Part shown: piece after piece, positions 46,284 to 59,077 of the stretch
How positions within the stretch are numbered: position 1 is the stretch's first letter
Layout: every line of letters starts with the position of its first letter
Source of the DNA: Pisolithus tinctorius
Taxonomy: Eukaryota > Basidiomycota > Agaricomycetes > Boletales > Pisolithaceae
Assembly (NCBI GenBank): GCA_024663395.1
Contig: JANFAH010000011.1
Coordinates: 248,001-312,000, forward strand
Direction: 5' to 3'
Length of the DNA: 64,000 bases
Notes under the pieces: model-generated
Told to the model about the DNA's origin: nothing
The model's input: only the letters and a program-made list of their open reading frames with translations
Database searches by the model: none
Position numbers and translations under genes: made by a program

Positions 46284-46970
46284 CCCCCATGTACTTAGCT
46301 ACCCACAATCAATCAATCAAGAAGTCACTCAGAAGTCAGCTCAGCTCAGCATATCTTGTCGTCGACAGTTGAGGCTCATTCGGAAGAGTCTATCTGTCTT
46401 CATTCATATCATTGGTAGTTGAGGCTCCATCAAGGGTCTATCTACCTTCATCTGAAGCTTTATCCTCACACTTAGTCAGCAAGTTTGCTTAGTCACCCAT
46501 CCACTCCTGCGTAACTCGTCATTGACTTGTGCCAGGAGCATATTTTATCAAAAGTCCATTACCCCCAAGTACTTTCAGCTGAACACCTTCACTCTGTTCA
46601 GCATCCCCTTCCCAATCATTGTCCATTCGTCTTCTCCTGCATAACTCGTCAACGACTTGCGCCAGGAGCACCTCCACTTGAAGTCTCCCCCCACATCAGG
46701 TTTCTCTGCCCTCCAGGTTCCGCGGAGGTAAACCACCACTCGCTTGTATTTGTCTTTGGTGTTGGATTTGTTTGGTTTATACCAGCTTTCCACACTTTGA
46801 CTCACAGCGCGACGTCAATCAATAAATATTGTGTTGTGCCAATGTCACGGTGATATTGGACTTTCGAGTGGCATGAATGATCAACACATATCCTGCCAGT
46901 GTGAAAATATTCTGGTGTGTCAGTGTCTTCCTCTCAGACCTCTCCCCTCCGCTCTCATAGTACTGTTAGT

Positions 46971-49115
46971 ATGAACCACGCTGGCAATGATTCTCAACCG
47001 TCTGATATGGCTCTGTCTAATCCTATTTCATTTCTTGATATGCTCAACAGCAAAGATAACCCCCTCACCGGCCTTAGTTATGGTAATATATATTTTGCTT
47101 CCGTTGAATTTTTCGCTCAACTGCATGAGCCCAGCAGGTGCATCCGCTCGTAACGAGACAACTGCGTTAATCCCTGCGAATAATTTGTCAGTCACATACT
47201 TCCATCCATATCATAGACGGTGTCCCTGACCTTACCTCAGCGTGTCTTCAACATATAGACCGTCATTCGGCCTGCCTGCCACCAACGTTCCACCAGTCAA
47301 TTACACTTGGCCAACCTCCGGTCTACCCAGTGGCCTGGACGCTACCTCGGTTTGGCCAGTCTCTTCACTCAATGAGCTGCAGACTGCTGAGGCAAGTTCG
47401 TGCGCAAGCAATGTACCCGCCGGTCACCTCAGTGGCCTGGTCACTACCTCAGCTTGGCCAGCCTCTTCACTCAACGGGCTACAGAATGCGGAGGTAAGGT
47501 CGAGCTCAATCGACATGTCAACTGCTGGTCAATTCAGTGGCCTGGGTACTGCCTTGACTTGGACTTCCTCCTCCCCCAACAGACTACAGAGCGACGAGCG
47601 CACAATCAACCCTGTCACAAGCTTTGTCGAGAATGTGAAATCCTCAGCAAATAGTTCCTCCTGGCATGCTCGGAATCCTGGGGTTCCTGTCCAACCTATC
47701 AAAGCGCGGGCACCGCGCCTCCTTTCGACTGCCGAGAAATCCTCTCGCTTGTTAACGAAGGAGGACAAGGCCAAGCGAGCGAAGGAACTCCATGACGCAC
47801 TTGAGAGTTTCCTCCACTCTCAGAACGCGAAGCTTGAAGCCATTGCCGCAGCCAACAACGTTACTTTTGACCACGTCAAGGGCCTCATCAACACGAAGAC
47901 CAACTATCACCACAGCCGCCGTGCCATGCTACAGAATGCCCTGGTCCAAGCCAAATCACTCGAAGTCAATACAGGTAAGTATACTTGACTGTACCGTTAT
48001 ACGAGTGCTAACAAGCAAGTCCAGATCGCCCTGTTGGAGAGAAGCTACCCATGGCACGACTTCAAGAGTTGGTCAAGGTTGATTTAGAGGCGCATCCACT
48101 CTCACAAAGTGAAGAAGAACTACTCATCGAGAAACTTCAAGAATATCGCAAGCTCAAGACGCATGGCACCCACATGAACAACACTGCGACGGCATGCGAT
48201 GTCAATTACACGGTAGATAGGATCACCAAGGAGGTATGTCGCACTTTACTTATGAACTTCTTCGTGGTAAGGATGATCCACAGCTCGAAAACCTTCGTGA
48301 CCAAACTGGCATATATGCCACATTATTTGTCACGCGTGGCCATGTCAATGACACCATCCAGTCCACATGGACCGTGACCAACAACTCAGCAGACTTCTGG
48401 CAGGACGTCATCCAACAGCCAGTCGCTGACATCGCACGCAAGTATGAGCAGTGGGCATGTACTCAGGGTCAAAGTAAGTTCATTCAGCATTAGGTGACAG
48501 CTGCTCAACCATAGGCCCAGATATTGTGGAGCGCAATAACCTTGTGAGCGTCAGGAAACAAGTAACCAAGACGATTTTGGATGGTCTCAGTGGGTGCCTC
48601 GGAGCAGCGTTTTCCATAAAACTGCACTAAACATCACCACAGGACAAGCCACAAACAAGAGGAACATCATAATGAATTATCTCAATTACGAGCACAGTAT
48701 AATCCTGGCATATGGTGTCAAGCTGGTTGGCTGGCCTACCGACGTCAAGTTTGTTAATCCATCGAGTATCGGCGTTATATCCGAGGTGATCAGACTACAA
48801 GACGCACTCCGCTCCGGTGCATGCTTTTGGAAAAAGCTTTCGAAGTGCGAGCGACAGGAATTTTCGGCACAGTGGGAGAGCCGAGTCACCGCAGGTGAGG
48901 CAGTGCTTAAACCATGCAAGAAAAGAGCGGATGCGGGTGTATCGTGCAAGTGCAAGGCACCCAGTGGTGCAGAGCTGTCCGCAGACAAGGAGAACAGGTC
49001 GGAGGGCCCACCCAGAAAGAGGTCGCATGGATCACGCAAGAGAACACTCCCGAAAAGCGTTGAATTCATTCAAGACACGGATGATGATGATGATGAGGAA
49101 GACCTGGACGATTAG
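46971..49115 (+). CDS. Conserved KDZ-element partner protein (copy B)
   Basis: Same seven-exon model as 7057-9201 shifted by 39,914. All splice sites are kept and no stop is seen. Differences are mainly CpG transitions that change Arg to Cys, His or Gln. See 7057-9201 for domains. Confidence 0.8.
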
Positions 49116-49695
49116 CTTGTGTACTCTTGCTAATACATAATGTGTCGAGAGTTGTTATACATACAAGAAATCTGTTAACGGTAATGTATAATGTGTTGTG
49201 GACACTGGACAACAGTGAGCATGGGTGGAGCATCTGCTGTCAGTGCGTCGCCGTTGACTGCCGACGTCAGACATAAATAGATACATTATGATAATTATAA
49301 ATACTAGCAAGTGATGGTAATGGTACTATTCATTGCCGCCAGGCCACCTGCATGTAAGGTAAAGAAAATGCGATGCTAATAGGTGCACAGTCGAGGGAGA
49401 TATGTGCAAAACATGAGCTCGTCGTTGGTAACAATGAGCACGAGGGGGCGCGAGGGGCGGCAGCTGTCACCGACAACCGCTGACATCATAAAACTATAAA
49501 TACAACAACAACATTACAAATACATCACGTGCAGGGTAGCGCTTTCCAACATCGCTGAAAATTTGGCAGTAGCCAGTAACAAATAGAACAGTCACGTGTT
49601 CCTGAGTAAGGTAAAGAAAGTCCGAGGCAAATTGGTACACAATTGGGGGAGATATACACAAAATACGAGCTCGTCGTGGGCAACAGTGAGTGCGG

Positions 49696-51557
49696 TGTGA
49701 GTCAAAGTGTGGAAAGGCAGTATAAACCAACCAAACCAACACCAAAGACAAATAATGTGTGAGTGGTGGTTTGCCTCTGTGGAACCTGGAGTGCAGAGAA
49801 ACCTAAATGTGTGGGGGGGACTTCAAGTAGAGGGCTCCTGGCACAAGTTGTCGACGAGTTATGCAGGAGAGGATGAATGAATGCTGATTGAGAAGGGGAT
49901 GCTGAACAGAGCAGGGGTGTTCAGCCGAAAGGACTTGGGAGTAATGGATTTCGATAGAATATGCTCCTGGCGCAAGTCGATGACGAGTTACGCAGGAGTG
50001 GATGGATGACTAAACAAGAGGTCGCTGACTAAGCACTGATGATACTGCTGATGATGAATGAAGGTAGATAGACCCTTGATGGAGCCTCAACTACCAAGGA
50101 TGATGGATGGTGACAGATAGACTCTTCTGAATGAGCCTCAACTGTCGATGACGAGATAGGCACTGAACTGGCTGCTGAGTGACTTCTGAATTGATTCTGA
50201 TTGATTGTCGGTAGCTAAGTACATGGGGGTTTATATACTGAGGGGGGAGCACAGCTTGTGACAAACAAGGCACAAACACTTGGTAAGTAATGAGTAAGGA
50301 CTGAATAATCATGATGAGTAAGCGAGAAATGATAAGTAAGCAAGCACAGAAGATTGGTAAGTATTGGCAATGAATGAGTCAAGGATAGTCAAAATATCAC
50401 AAATCGAGTCAAACAGAATCAGAAACTGAGTAAGCGCACTGATATCACATTAGGGGGTGGCGATGCAAGTTAGATCTCGGCAGAGACATCTCTAGATCCA
50501 AAGACGGCATGACAGATGGATGGTGTTTCCAGATAGGGAAGTATTAATTCCAGAATTGAAGGGCATGAGTCAGGCGTCAAAGGGGGCTAGGGCATTGGGG
50601 GTCTGTGGGGCAATGAGAGCATACGCGATCGTGTCTCCCACCCTTCCATCCTCTCAGCAAAGTTAACAAAAACTTCATGGACAGGGTTCTGACGGAGGAG
50701 GAGGAGAAGGGGGGACATCTTCTGCTGGATCTTGCAGTAAGAAGGCAAGATGCATGTCATACTCGTCATGAATGCGATCAGGGAGGCTGGAGGACAGTAG
50801 ACCATACTGCAGCTGTCGCAATGCGGGAAGAATGATGGACGAGATTGGAATAAAGATGGTGCAGGGAGCAGGGAGGAATGATCCATATGCTTCATCAAGA
50901 GGGGAGACTGAAATGACCACATAAGACCTTTCTAACCGAGTGACAGACCTGAGGTGACCAAAGAATGTCCTTCTGGAAGTCATACTGACAAGGAGAACAC
51001 GCTGACCAAGCTGCATGGGATGGGATGGGGCTGACAACGATGGGATGAACCAGGGGGCTTCAGGACGGAAGCTGGTGGGAATGCCTGGCAGATATACATA
51101 GCCATTGTCTCTGGCAAATGAGACAAGCGAGATGATTGACGAAGAGGTGGCCATGATTGATGGACTTAGCGAAATGAGCATCTGATGGATGGAGTGCTGT
51201 AGAAACGCGCAGGGTGCGAGGATCCTCTCCAAATTTGGAAGGAAGAATCGTGGGGCTGAGCACTTTAAGCGAGCATGGGAACCGAGTTGATATCTTTGGA
51301 AATGGTGGAGATACGATGAAAACCGGAATGCTGTACACAGGCGCTAAAAACCTTTAATGCGTGCTTAACTCGCTTCCTCTTTTCTCTTTAGCACTGACGA
51401 CTCGTTCTTGTGCGAAGGATGACTGTTCACGTCCAACAGTCTTTCTTCACATGAGGCCTTTAGTCTTCATCTGCATGCTTGGGCATTGTGCGCAACTCGT
51501 CAACGAGTTAGGCAGAGTCAGCTGTAACCATGTCCACAACACCTTTGGTGTGTGACA
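49696..51557 (-). mobile_element. Solo LTR, 1,862 bp, inverted second copy
   Basis: Inverted relative of 44956-46806. TSD GCGG (49692-49695 and 51558-51561). The empty site is in copy A at about 9800. TATA box at 50230-50237 on the minus strand. Confidence 0.88.
50675..51154 (-). CDS. LTR-encoded protein, unrecognised (second copy)
   Basis: Counterpart of 45359-45838, 159 residues, no stop. Conservation of the frame in two separate insertions suggests it was coding in the parent element. Confidence 0.5.
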   Translation of the reverse strand: MATSSSIISLVSFARDNGYVYLPGIPTSFRPEAPWFIPSLSAPSHPMQLGQRVLLVSMTSRRTFFGHLRSVTRLERSYVVISVSPLDEAYGSFLPAPCTIFIPISSIILPALRQLQYGLLSSSLPDRIHDEYDMHLAFLLQDPAEDVPPSPPPPSEPCP

Positions 51558-51826
51558 GCGGGAGGGCGGCAACTGCCACCGATGTCAGCCGACGTCGGCA
51601 ACGAGCGCGAGGGGGCATGGGGGGGGGGTGGCCATTGCCACCGATGTCAGATGGCATAAATAGAGTACTATTTCCTCCGGGCTACTGGAGTACTACACAC
51701 TAAGTACAATTATTATTGAAGAGATATTGAAGGAGGCAGAAAGTATAGTATTTTCCCTCTATTAAGAGGGTGTCACATGCATTATTATCACCTCTAATAA
51801 GATTGGCAGGGTGGGAATCACAGGTG

Positions 51827-54800
51827 CGTGGATTTCAAAATGGTGACCCGCTTGGCCCAGAAGACGGAGTGCACAATGGAGTGCCAGCGGCGATCATCAT
51901 TCTTGCAGCTCTTCATGATAGCCTCGCGAACATCATAGTGGCGGCGCTCTACAATGCTGTTAGCCTGAGAGTTGTAAGGAGAGATACGGATGTGATGGAT
52001 ATGATATTGCGCAGCTAGGGCATCTAAGGCTTGGATGAACGTGGGACCGTTGTCGGTGACAATCTCGGTGAGCGGACCCCAGCGGCATAGAATGTCCTCG
52101 AAGATGAAGGACACGAGCACGGTACTATTTTCTGTGCGCAACATATGCCATTCAGGATATGAAGTCAGCGCGCAACGGGCCTGTACTATGTAGCGGTAGC
52201 CGCCGGCTTTGGGCATCAGCATCGTGTCAATGTGAGCTTTATGAAACAGGCCCCCTATCATGGGTACAGTGGGGGGGATATGAAGCTTCTGCATCTGGCG
52301 GATCTGGCATTCATGACAAGTGCGGACATACCACTTCACATCCTCGACAAGCAGAGGCCACCAAAAGCGGAGGAGAAGGCGTGTGCGGACCGTGAAGACA
52401 CCTTTGTGCCTGAGGTCGTCATGTGCTTCTTTGATGAGACAGTACCGCTTGGATTCATCGACGACCAGCTGGTGCCGTCCATGCGGTTCCCTACGCCATA
52501 AGTTACCATCTAGGAGGAAGAAGCAGCTGGCCGAATGAAAGAAGCATGAGTACTGCACATCAGTAAGGTCAGGAGGTCGCTCACGGGTTGCGAGGAATGC
52601 GCGGATCATTTCTATCTTTGCTTTGCGTGCCCGAGCTTTCGCGGATCGTGGAATAGCAGGGTCGTCTGGGGTATCGGAAGGGTTATTAGCATCAGCAGTC
52701 GCAGAGAATGCGAGATAGAAGGATGCAGGTGGTGGGAGGCTCACCCGATGGTAAGCAGGTGGCAGTAGGGAATGCTGATCTTGACTGGAAAGTGACATAG
52801 GAGGCGGGCAGTCATTGACAACCTGCGTAGAGAAAGAATAAAAACGGTCTAGCCAATCCTCATGGTCGTCATCCTCAGGTGGGTCGAGCTCCGACCGCGG
52901 ACAGCGGGACAAGCCATCAGGGCCGGCGTGCCTATCTGCGGGAACGTGGCTGAGTTTGAACAAGAAAAGGAGGATGCCAGCGATCCAGCAATTGATTGTC
53001 GCGTTAGGCTGCAGATCTGGGTTATTTATCATACCCTTAATATACTTCGCATCTACCTCCACAGTGAAGTTAGTGAGGCCGAAGATGTATACGCGTACCG
53101 CACGCAACGCGCGGAAGAGACCGTACAACTCAAGCTTAGCCTGAGAGTAGCGGCTTTCCACTTCGTTGAGGGTGATGGATCCGAAGCGACTCGGGTACCG
53201 TTTGCCATCTTCGCTGAGCTGGTAGAGGATGTAGCCAACCGCAATGACCGATGTGTCAACTGCTAAAATTACTTCGTGACCGCACTCATAGTCAATCCTT
53301 CGGAGTGCGGGGGACTTTACAATTTCGTCCTTGAGTCGTTGCATGGCAGCGCATTGCAGTTTGTCCCATGTGAATGGTATGTCTTTCCGCGTGAGCGTGA
53401 CTAGCGGCCACGCAATCTTGGCGAAATCTTTGATGAAGATGCGTAGCACTCCGCAGACACTGAGGAAACTGCGGACCTGTGTCAGGTTGTGGCACTCGGG
53501 CCAGTCATGGATCTTCTGCACTTTGCTTTCTTCAGGAATGCGACCTTCAAAGGTGCACTTGTGGCCAACGATCACAGCGGACGGAGCGGCTAGTACGAAC
53601 TTCTTTGCTGAGACAGTGGCTCCGACGTTCTGCAAATGCTGAAGGATACGGTTAACGACTATACAGTGATTCCAGATAAACTTCCAAATCCCAGGATTCT
53701 CTGGGATAGTCTCATAGGAGCCGTCTGCACGCTGATAGCGGGTGGTCTCAGACTTTACAGGGATGTCATCTATGAAGGGGAGGGTATGACGCGGGATCTC
53801 ATCCTGGAGAACAAATGCAGTATCTCCCTGGTATACCTGTACCGCATTCGCATGACCTTGCAGCAGAGTGGTAAGCCAATGCGGTCCGAGGGGGGTACCA
53901 AAGGTGGTGAGGTTGTGGGAATCGACGTGGAGTGTGTGCTGGTCATACCCGGAGTAGAGGTCCATCATCGCATATACTGCATACCCGGCAAAGGATTCTG
54001 CGAGATGTTCTATGAAGGGCGGAACAGACGTGTCGTGGATGGTCACTGCATTCAGGGGCTGTAAATCATGCACAAGGCGAAGAGACTTTCTGTCTTTCTT
54101 TACTACACAGAACCAGCGGGAGCGGTAAGCCGCTGTAGAAGGTTCATACATGCCAGACTTGATGCGATCTTTAATCATGTCTATGACTTGGGCATGTATT
54201 GCATTCGGGATAGGGATATTGCGTTGGACCCAAGGCATGTGCGGAATCGTAGGAATCTTTACTGGCGGAAAATAGCATTCGTCTAGGTGTCCGCGCTCTG
54301 TAATGTCCCAAGCGAATGCGAGCTCATGGACCGAAACGAGCCAAGTTACGAGTTTAAGTTCTTCTGGCCAAAGCCAATCTGCAGGATCGAGGTCAAGTTC
54401 CACAGCCCGTTTGGCAGTGAAGCGGATGCCCGGAGCGAAGTCTGGTGGATGGGTTGGAAGTGGTTGGAGACCAGCGAGCGGGTCGTCAGGCAGGCTGCGC
54501 ACGATGCGGTATTCCTCCGCCATCGGGGCAGGTACCGTCCGAACCTTCTTGGCAACTGGCTTGTAAATGAGGGTGTGAACCGCGGGATCTAGTTGATAAA
54601 TGCTGCCAAATGCGGCTATAGCAGAGGGGTTTAGTATTGTCTGAGTGGAAGAGAGGAAAGCGAAAACAGGCGAGGGTATTCCGGTGGGTATGTTCTGTGG
54701 CACGGGTGCCACAGGCGAAGAGAAGTTCGTCGAAGTAAAGGCTAACGACGAGACTGTAGGACTGAGGAACAGATAACAGCGGCTAAATAGGAAACAGGAC

Positions 54801-54856
54801 GTCTTAGTAGGCTCTCCCCAACCATTTGGTGGATCATCAATATTCAAAAACCCCAT
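51827..54856 (-). pseudogene. Gypsy pol: reverse transcriptase, RNase H, integrase (5' part)
   Basis: One uninterrupted frame of about 1,010 codons. RT: YAMMDLYSGYDQ and FIDDIPV (the YxDD-type box, with FIDD). RNase H: VILAVDTSVIAVGYILYQ, then ELYGLFRAL and VEVDAKYIKGM, ending DGLSRC. Integrase: HDDLRHKG...CHEC (zinc HHCC), HIDT, TDNG and IVERRH as the D,D,E core. It is cut after TILKST by the KDZ insertion; the missing C-terminal domain is at 35997-36578. The long open frame implies the element was young when it was interrupted, although gag carries several stops. Confidence 0.93.
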
Positions 54857-54963
54857 TCGACTATACTTTGGTGGCTATGGCAGTGCTTGCCACACTTGCA
54901 GTGCGGACAGCCCTCACGCCACGGGCACATGGGCAAAGTGTACTCGCAGCCATCGTTCGGATC

Positions 54964-55880
54964 TCAGAGAGTGATCCGCTGTCTGCCGTCGGGATAATCG
55001 TTTGTTACTGTGCTCATAAGGCAAATGAACGGATGTCCGAGGAGCATGTCGAAGTTGGCATGTTCAATTACTTGAACCTGTAGCATGACTGGCCCAGTGC
55101 TGAAGTCGAGTTTCAGGTTCTCGAGTATGCCTACAGTGGTGTCTTTAGACATGTTAGCAGACGTCATAGTCATGAGATGATCGCAGCGCAATGGGAGTCT
55201 GATCTTTTCCCAGACGCGCCTGGGCATGGCGATGATTTCCGAACCGGAATCTAGTACGCAGTTGATTGTGATGTTGGTCCCGGGGACCTTGGCTTCGATG
55301 CAGTGGAGCGGCAGAGTGTGGTGAGCTACGATGGAGCCGTCGTCACTGCGGATAACGCGGTCTCCGTATTCGCACACGGTTCTTTGAGGATCGTGGCCGG
55401 TCAGTTCATTCACTTGTACTCCTTCATCGTCGCTACGAACTACCTCAATCTCATTTGCAGTGACGCGTTTCGCCATGGTGATGTCTCTGAACTGTTTGCG
55501 AAACTCCGGGGCTACTGCAAATAATTCTTTGACTGGCATGGCAACGCTGGTTTCGAGTACGCGCTCCACGATACGCTTGGGCGTGGCTTCGTCTTCGAGA
55601 GGGAACGAGTAACGATACTGGATTTGATTGCGAGCTGCTGGGTATGGTGTCTGTGTCGGAACAATTGCTGCAGGAACGGGATCCTTGCACGCGGGCGTTG
55701 GAGCCGGATTAGTCGGAGGAACATATGGTTTCGTAGTGGTGGACATTGGAACAGGTGCAGAGGGATCGGACGCCTGGCGAGCGGCATGCGAACTTTGAAT
55801 GCCAGGGGAAATGATTTCCTCTTCAACAGTGGCTGCATGTGGGTCGACTCATGGAGGGTTGGCAGGACATGCCACGGGTC
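54964..55880 (-). pseudogene. Gypsy aspartic protease region
   Basis: The open frame 54964-55746 contains CVLDSGSEIIAMPRRVW, the DSG active-site loop of retropepsins, followed by LLGHPF. Upstream, TGA codons at 55849-55851 and 55879-55881 interrupt the frame that joins it to gag; both fit CGA decay. Confidence 0.82.
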
Positions 55881-57527
55881 AAGCTGTGATTTCAACTCCA
55901 TTGAAGTGGGCTTTCTTTCCACGGTGAATGACTGCTCCCTTGTTACCTTTATCCGCTTGGTAGGTAGCCCAAGCTTGAGTGACATATGCTTGGAAGTCAG
56001 GGTCGGCTAAGTCTGCAACAGGTTCATTGGCATCTTGGACGGTGTTTAAGAAGGCAGAAGGCTGGATCTCCAACTGCATGTCAATTTCGGGATGAGCAAC
56101 GCAGAAGAGGTTGGCGGTGCCTTGTGCAGAGCAGCAGGAGTCACAGCGCGCGCACTGGCCTGGTCTCTGTCAGCCTTGACGCAGTCAACAGCCTCTCTCA
56201 GTGAGTTACATTCAGGGAAATGTGGGATTCAGCTCCCATCTGCCAGATAGAGACAGTTGTCTGTACCTCTCGTGATCTTACCGGCACGGATATAAACTTC
56301 AACGAGTGCGCACATCCTTGTCCAGTGGTTGGGGTCTGCACAGAAACCGCAGCCGGGTCTGCATTGCTGCAGCGGAGGCTGCATCTGGAAGTTGTATTCC
56401 TGTTTAACGACAGTACCAGCAGGTGGCACTTGCGGCATGTAAGCCGACGAGGGAGGTGCAGCTGGCGAGGCTGCGGTACCCATCGTTGGTACCGCACTAC
56501 GAAGAGCAGATCCTGTCAGAAGGAACTTGGCAGCTTTGACAACTTCTGTGAGCAGGTATGGATCGTCAGGGTGGAGGTCAGTGCAGACTATAGAGAGTCG
56601 ATGACGAATACGATCTGCGATGGCCCTCGGGAAGCCATTCAGGAACATGGAATCCCGTTCCGTCTCTGCAAGCTTTTTAGTTTTAATGAGCAGGGCAGAA
56701 ATCTTAGTGAATTTCCGCTGGTATTCTCCAAGGTCATCCTGGTTCCACATAGGCTTGGACTGATATTCTTCGACAAGGTACTGCAAGTCTGCACGGCAGT
56801 AGCAGTCGTCACCCTCGCAGCCAGGGTACAAACCCTTAACAGCTACTATGAAGGCATCCCAGTCGTCGGCCGTGGGAGCGGCTTCCAGGAGCGTTTGCCA
56901 GACCTTGGCTTCTTCGAGGTCAGCATAGCAGATTGCGGCTCTGATCTTGCCATGGTCATCAAGAGCAGCAAGAGTACCGAGGAAGTCGATGTCTTCAAGG
57001 TAATGCGGAAGCTGCGCGGGAGAATCTCCGCTAAATTTAGGTGAGTTTTGTGTTCCGCGGAGCGGCATCTGAAACTGAGGATTAGCCATTGGTGGGTTAA
57101 CCTGTGGTGGCGGTGCTGGATTGGTAACGGGTGGAACGGGTATTGGTTGCAGGTGCGAAGCAGTTGGTATAGTGCGCGAGCGAGCAGGCGGAAGTGTTGG
57201 CAGGTTACTAATTGGCTGATGGGTGGTCTGCGACCGAGTGAGTGGTCACGGCAGTGTGGCGGATGGAGCTGGGAGTCTGGGTATAGATTTGGAGGTGTCA
57301 AAGAGATGGGAAAAAGAGGGCGTCGGTGATGATGAATCAGATGATGTGACGGGTGTTAAAGGTGATGGCGGGGTTTCAGGCCTTCGGGGAGTCAAGTGGA
57401 TAAAGCCACCAGGAAAATCAGGGGCAGTGAGATCTAGGTGATCCGATGCGACGGATATCTGATCTGCCGAGATATCAGGAGGAGTGATCGCAGGTAGTAC
57501 CCACGGAATGTCAGCGGGTAATTGCAC
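55881..57527 (-). pseudogene. Gypsy gag, interrupted by stops
   Basis: The N-terminal Pro-rich part (57246-57527) ends at TGA 57246-57248. The main capsid frame 56229-57089 begins MANPQFQMPLRGTQ and contains FSGDSPAQLPHYLEDID, WNQDDLGEYQRKF and a zinc knuckle CGFCADPNHWTRMC (C-x2-C-x4-H-x4-C). It ends at TGA 56229-56231, after which the same frame continues. The stops fit CGA to TGA. Confidence 0.85.
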
Positions 57528-57690
57528 GTGATCCGGTGTTACAGGTGAAACAGGGTGGAAAATGTCGGAGTCTTCTGACAGGTTGAGATTGCAAAAGTGC
57601 AGGCGTAAATTTTCTAGTTCAGTGCGTTCGGCAGTGCGCCTGAGCGACCTTCTGGAAGTGACAGCAGAATCCCTCGCAGTGGGCTCCAGT

Positions 57691-58345
57691 TGTAGGAAAA
57701 GTCCAAGTAGCTGTATAATACGAGCTAGATGGCTTAGATAACAACAATAAAAAATGAAGGGAATGAATTGCTCGTCCCAAGGGATTCTGGACTGTCGAGT
57801 CTAGAAGGTGAGGCCCGGCGCTTTGTAGCGGTAGTGGTTCGTGACGTGCGCGGCGTGGTCCGCGGAATAGTACTGGCGATGTGAGCAGTGCGAGCAGTAT
57901 ACGTAGTTCGTGCGCGGCAGAATGCGAGACGTGCAGTGTAGACAAAGTGTAAAGGAAACTCGTGGTGACCTTCCGAGTGCCAAAAGGTATCATTCTGTAC
58001 CTAAGTACAGGGCTTTATAGTCTGGACAAACCCGGAACCTAAGTAAGACAGGGTACAGTAAGGGAAGGCCGCGCGACAGCGCATACTCAGAAGACAGGCC
58101 AAAACAGAGGCCGAGGGTATACTACAAGCACTAAAAGAATAGAGACCGTGATAAAAAAAAGAGTCCAAGGAAAAACAACAACCGGAGCACAGCAGCCATG
58201 GGTATAGCATTGCGCGAGAAGGAGCGAGGGCGTGGGAAGGTAGCGCGTGAACAATGGTGAACGCGAGAGGGGAGCGGACGTAACAGTAGTCATGGAATGG
58301 TTAATGATAGGGGCTTACGCGTCCAGGGAATGCGGATTCCTCACA
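57691..58345 (-). repeat. Gypsy 5' LTR
   Basis: 655 bp, partner of 33049-33703. Followed on the minus strand by AC and TGGAGCCCACTG (primer-binding-like). Confidence 0.92.
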
Positions 58346-58349
58346 ACGT

Positions 58350-58990
58350 ATTCACTTGCTTGATGTCGACGACGCGTCGCATATCTGGCTACTCCATATA
58401 CTTTTCCTCGACGATATCAATCACGACTGTCAGGTGTTTCGAGAGGAGTGGAATTGCCACCCAATAGGTGGCCCCAGTGCTAACAACAAGAGTCCCAAGG
58501 TAAGATTTCAGTTTCGTTAGTTTACTACTCTACTCATTCTGTGATATACAAGGATATGTGGTTGTTAGGTCAAATCAAGCTTGGTGTATACCAAGATCGT
58601 GAAGATCGTGAAGAGCTTGAGGGACTTGGCCTCGCTGATGATGAAGTAATGGATACGGCCGATGTGATCGCACGTCAACAGCAAGTACATATTAACCATG
58701 AAGCCGTGCACGTACCCTCGCTTTGAAATCCGTTTACGAGTGATGAAGACGAGCTAATCTTTTTCAGTGGTCTTCGTGAGGTAATTGCTCAGGACATCAC
58801 ACCAGAGAATTTTGGGTTGACGCCAGTGGAGTGGGGCTCGGACGGATATCCGACAATTGAAACTATTCGCATTGGTCGATGTGCAGCTAAAGACGTGGAC
58901 ATTTCGTTGGCAGACTCAATTTGGTATTCCCGGGCATGTCTATGGTGCCAGGCTTTATCCACGTTGTCATATTACTTACTAAGTCTTAAA
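58350..58990 (+). pseudogene. Integrase-type DDE transposase, 3' part
   Basis: Continues the gene cut at 33048. The frame reads IHLLDVDDASHIWLLH and FREEWNCHPIGGPSANNKSP; intron 58500-58552; DMWLLGQIKLGVY; TGA at 58724-58726 (SL, stop, NPF, fits CGA); then FSGLREVIAQDITPENFGL and ADSIWYSRACLW. The end is uncertain: the frame stays open past 58990 into the neighbouring gene. Confidence 0.85.
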
Positions 58991-59077
58991 CTTTGTTCTA
59001 GCATGTTGGCACCAATTATAAATTGCACGGCGTTCTGTTTGCCTGTCTTTACGCCCTGTTTGTTCTCGCCCATATCG

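Larger units (their letters stand above)
44956..46806 (+). mobile_element. Solo LTR, 1,851 bp, with an open frame in its U3
   Basis: TGTCACACACC...TTTGACTCACA with 4-bp TSD GCGC (44952-44955 and 46807-46810). Copy A has the empty site near 6895. U3-like sequence holds a ~159-residue frame, then a TATA box at 46276 and a downstream R/U5-like part. The word AACTCGTCAACGAGTT or close variants recurs at about 45006, 46513 and 46646, often followed by GCGCCAGGAGCA. Confidence 0.85.
36587..51826. mobile_element. KDZ DNA transposon, copy B (15,240 bp with three solo LTRs)
   Basis: Starts CACCTGTGATTCCCACCC and ends with its reverse complement. 8-bp TSD CGTGGATT at 36579-36586 and 51827-51834. Without the solo LTRs and their TSDs it is about 10.6 kb, the same as copy A. 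Removing it with one TSD rejoins the Gypsy integrase frame exactly. Confidence 0.95.
49354..51826. repeat. Right TIR of KDZ copy B, split by a solo LTR
   Basis: 49354-49695 plus 51562-51826 equal the right arm of copy A. The solo LTR 49696-51557 and its second TSD copy lie between. Confidence 0.9.
33049..58345 (-). mobile_element. Ty3/Gypsy LTR retrotransposon, interrupted by KDZ copy B
   Basis: LTRs of 655 bp at both ends, TSD ACGT (33045-33048 and 58346-58349). Genes run on the minus strand from the 5' LTR at 57691-58345: gag, protease, then RT-RNase H-integrase. The integrase is split by the KDZ insertion (36587-51826). Own length without the insert is about 10.05 kb, long for Gypsy because of about 2 kb of extra sequence with an antisense gene near the 3' LTR. 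A TGG-starting primer-binding-like site (TGGAGCCCACTGCGAGGG, 57671-57688) lies two bases inside the 5' LTR. The priming tRNA was not identified. Confidence 0.93.
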
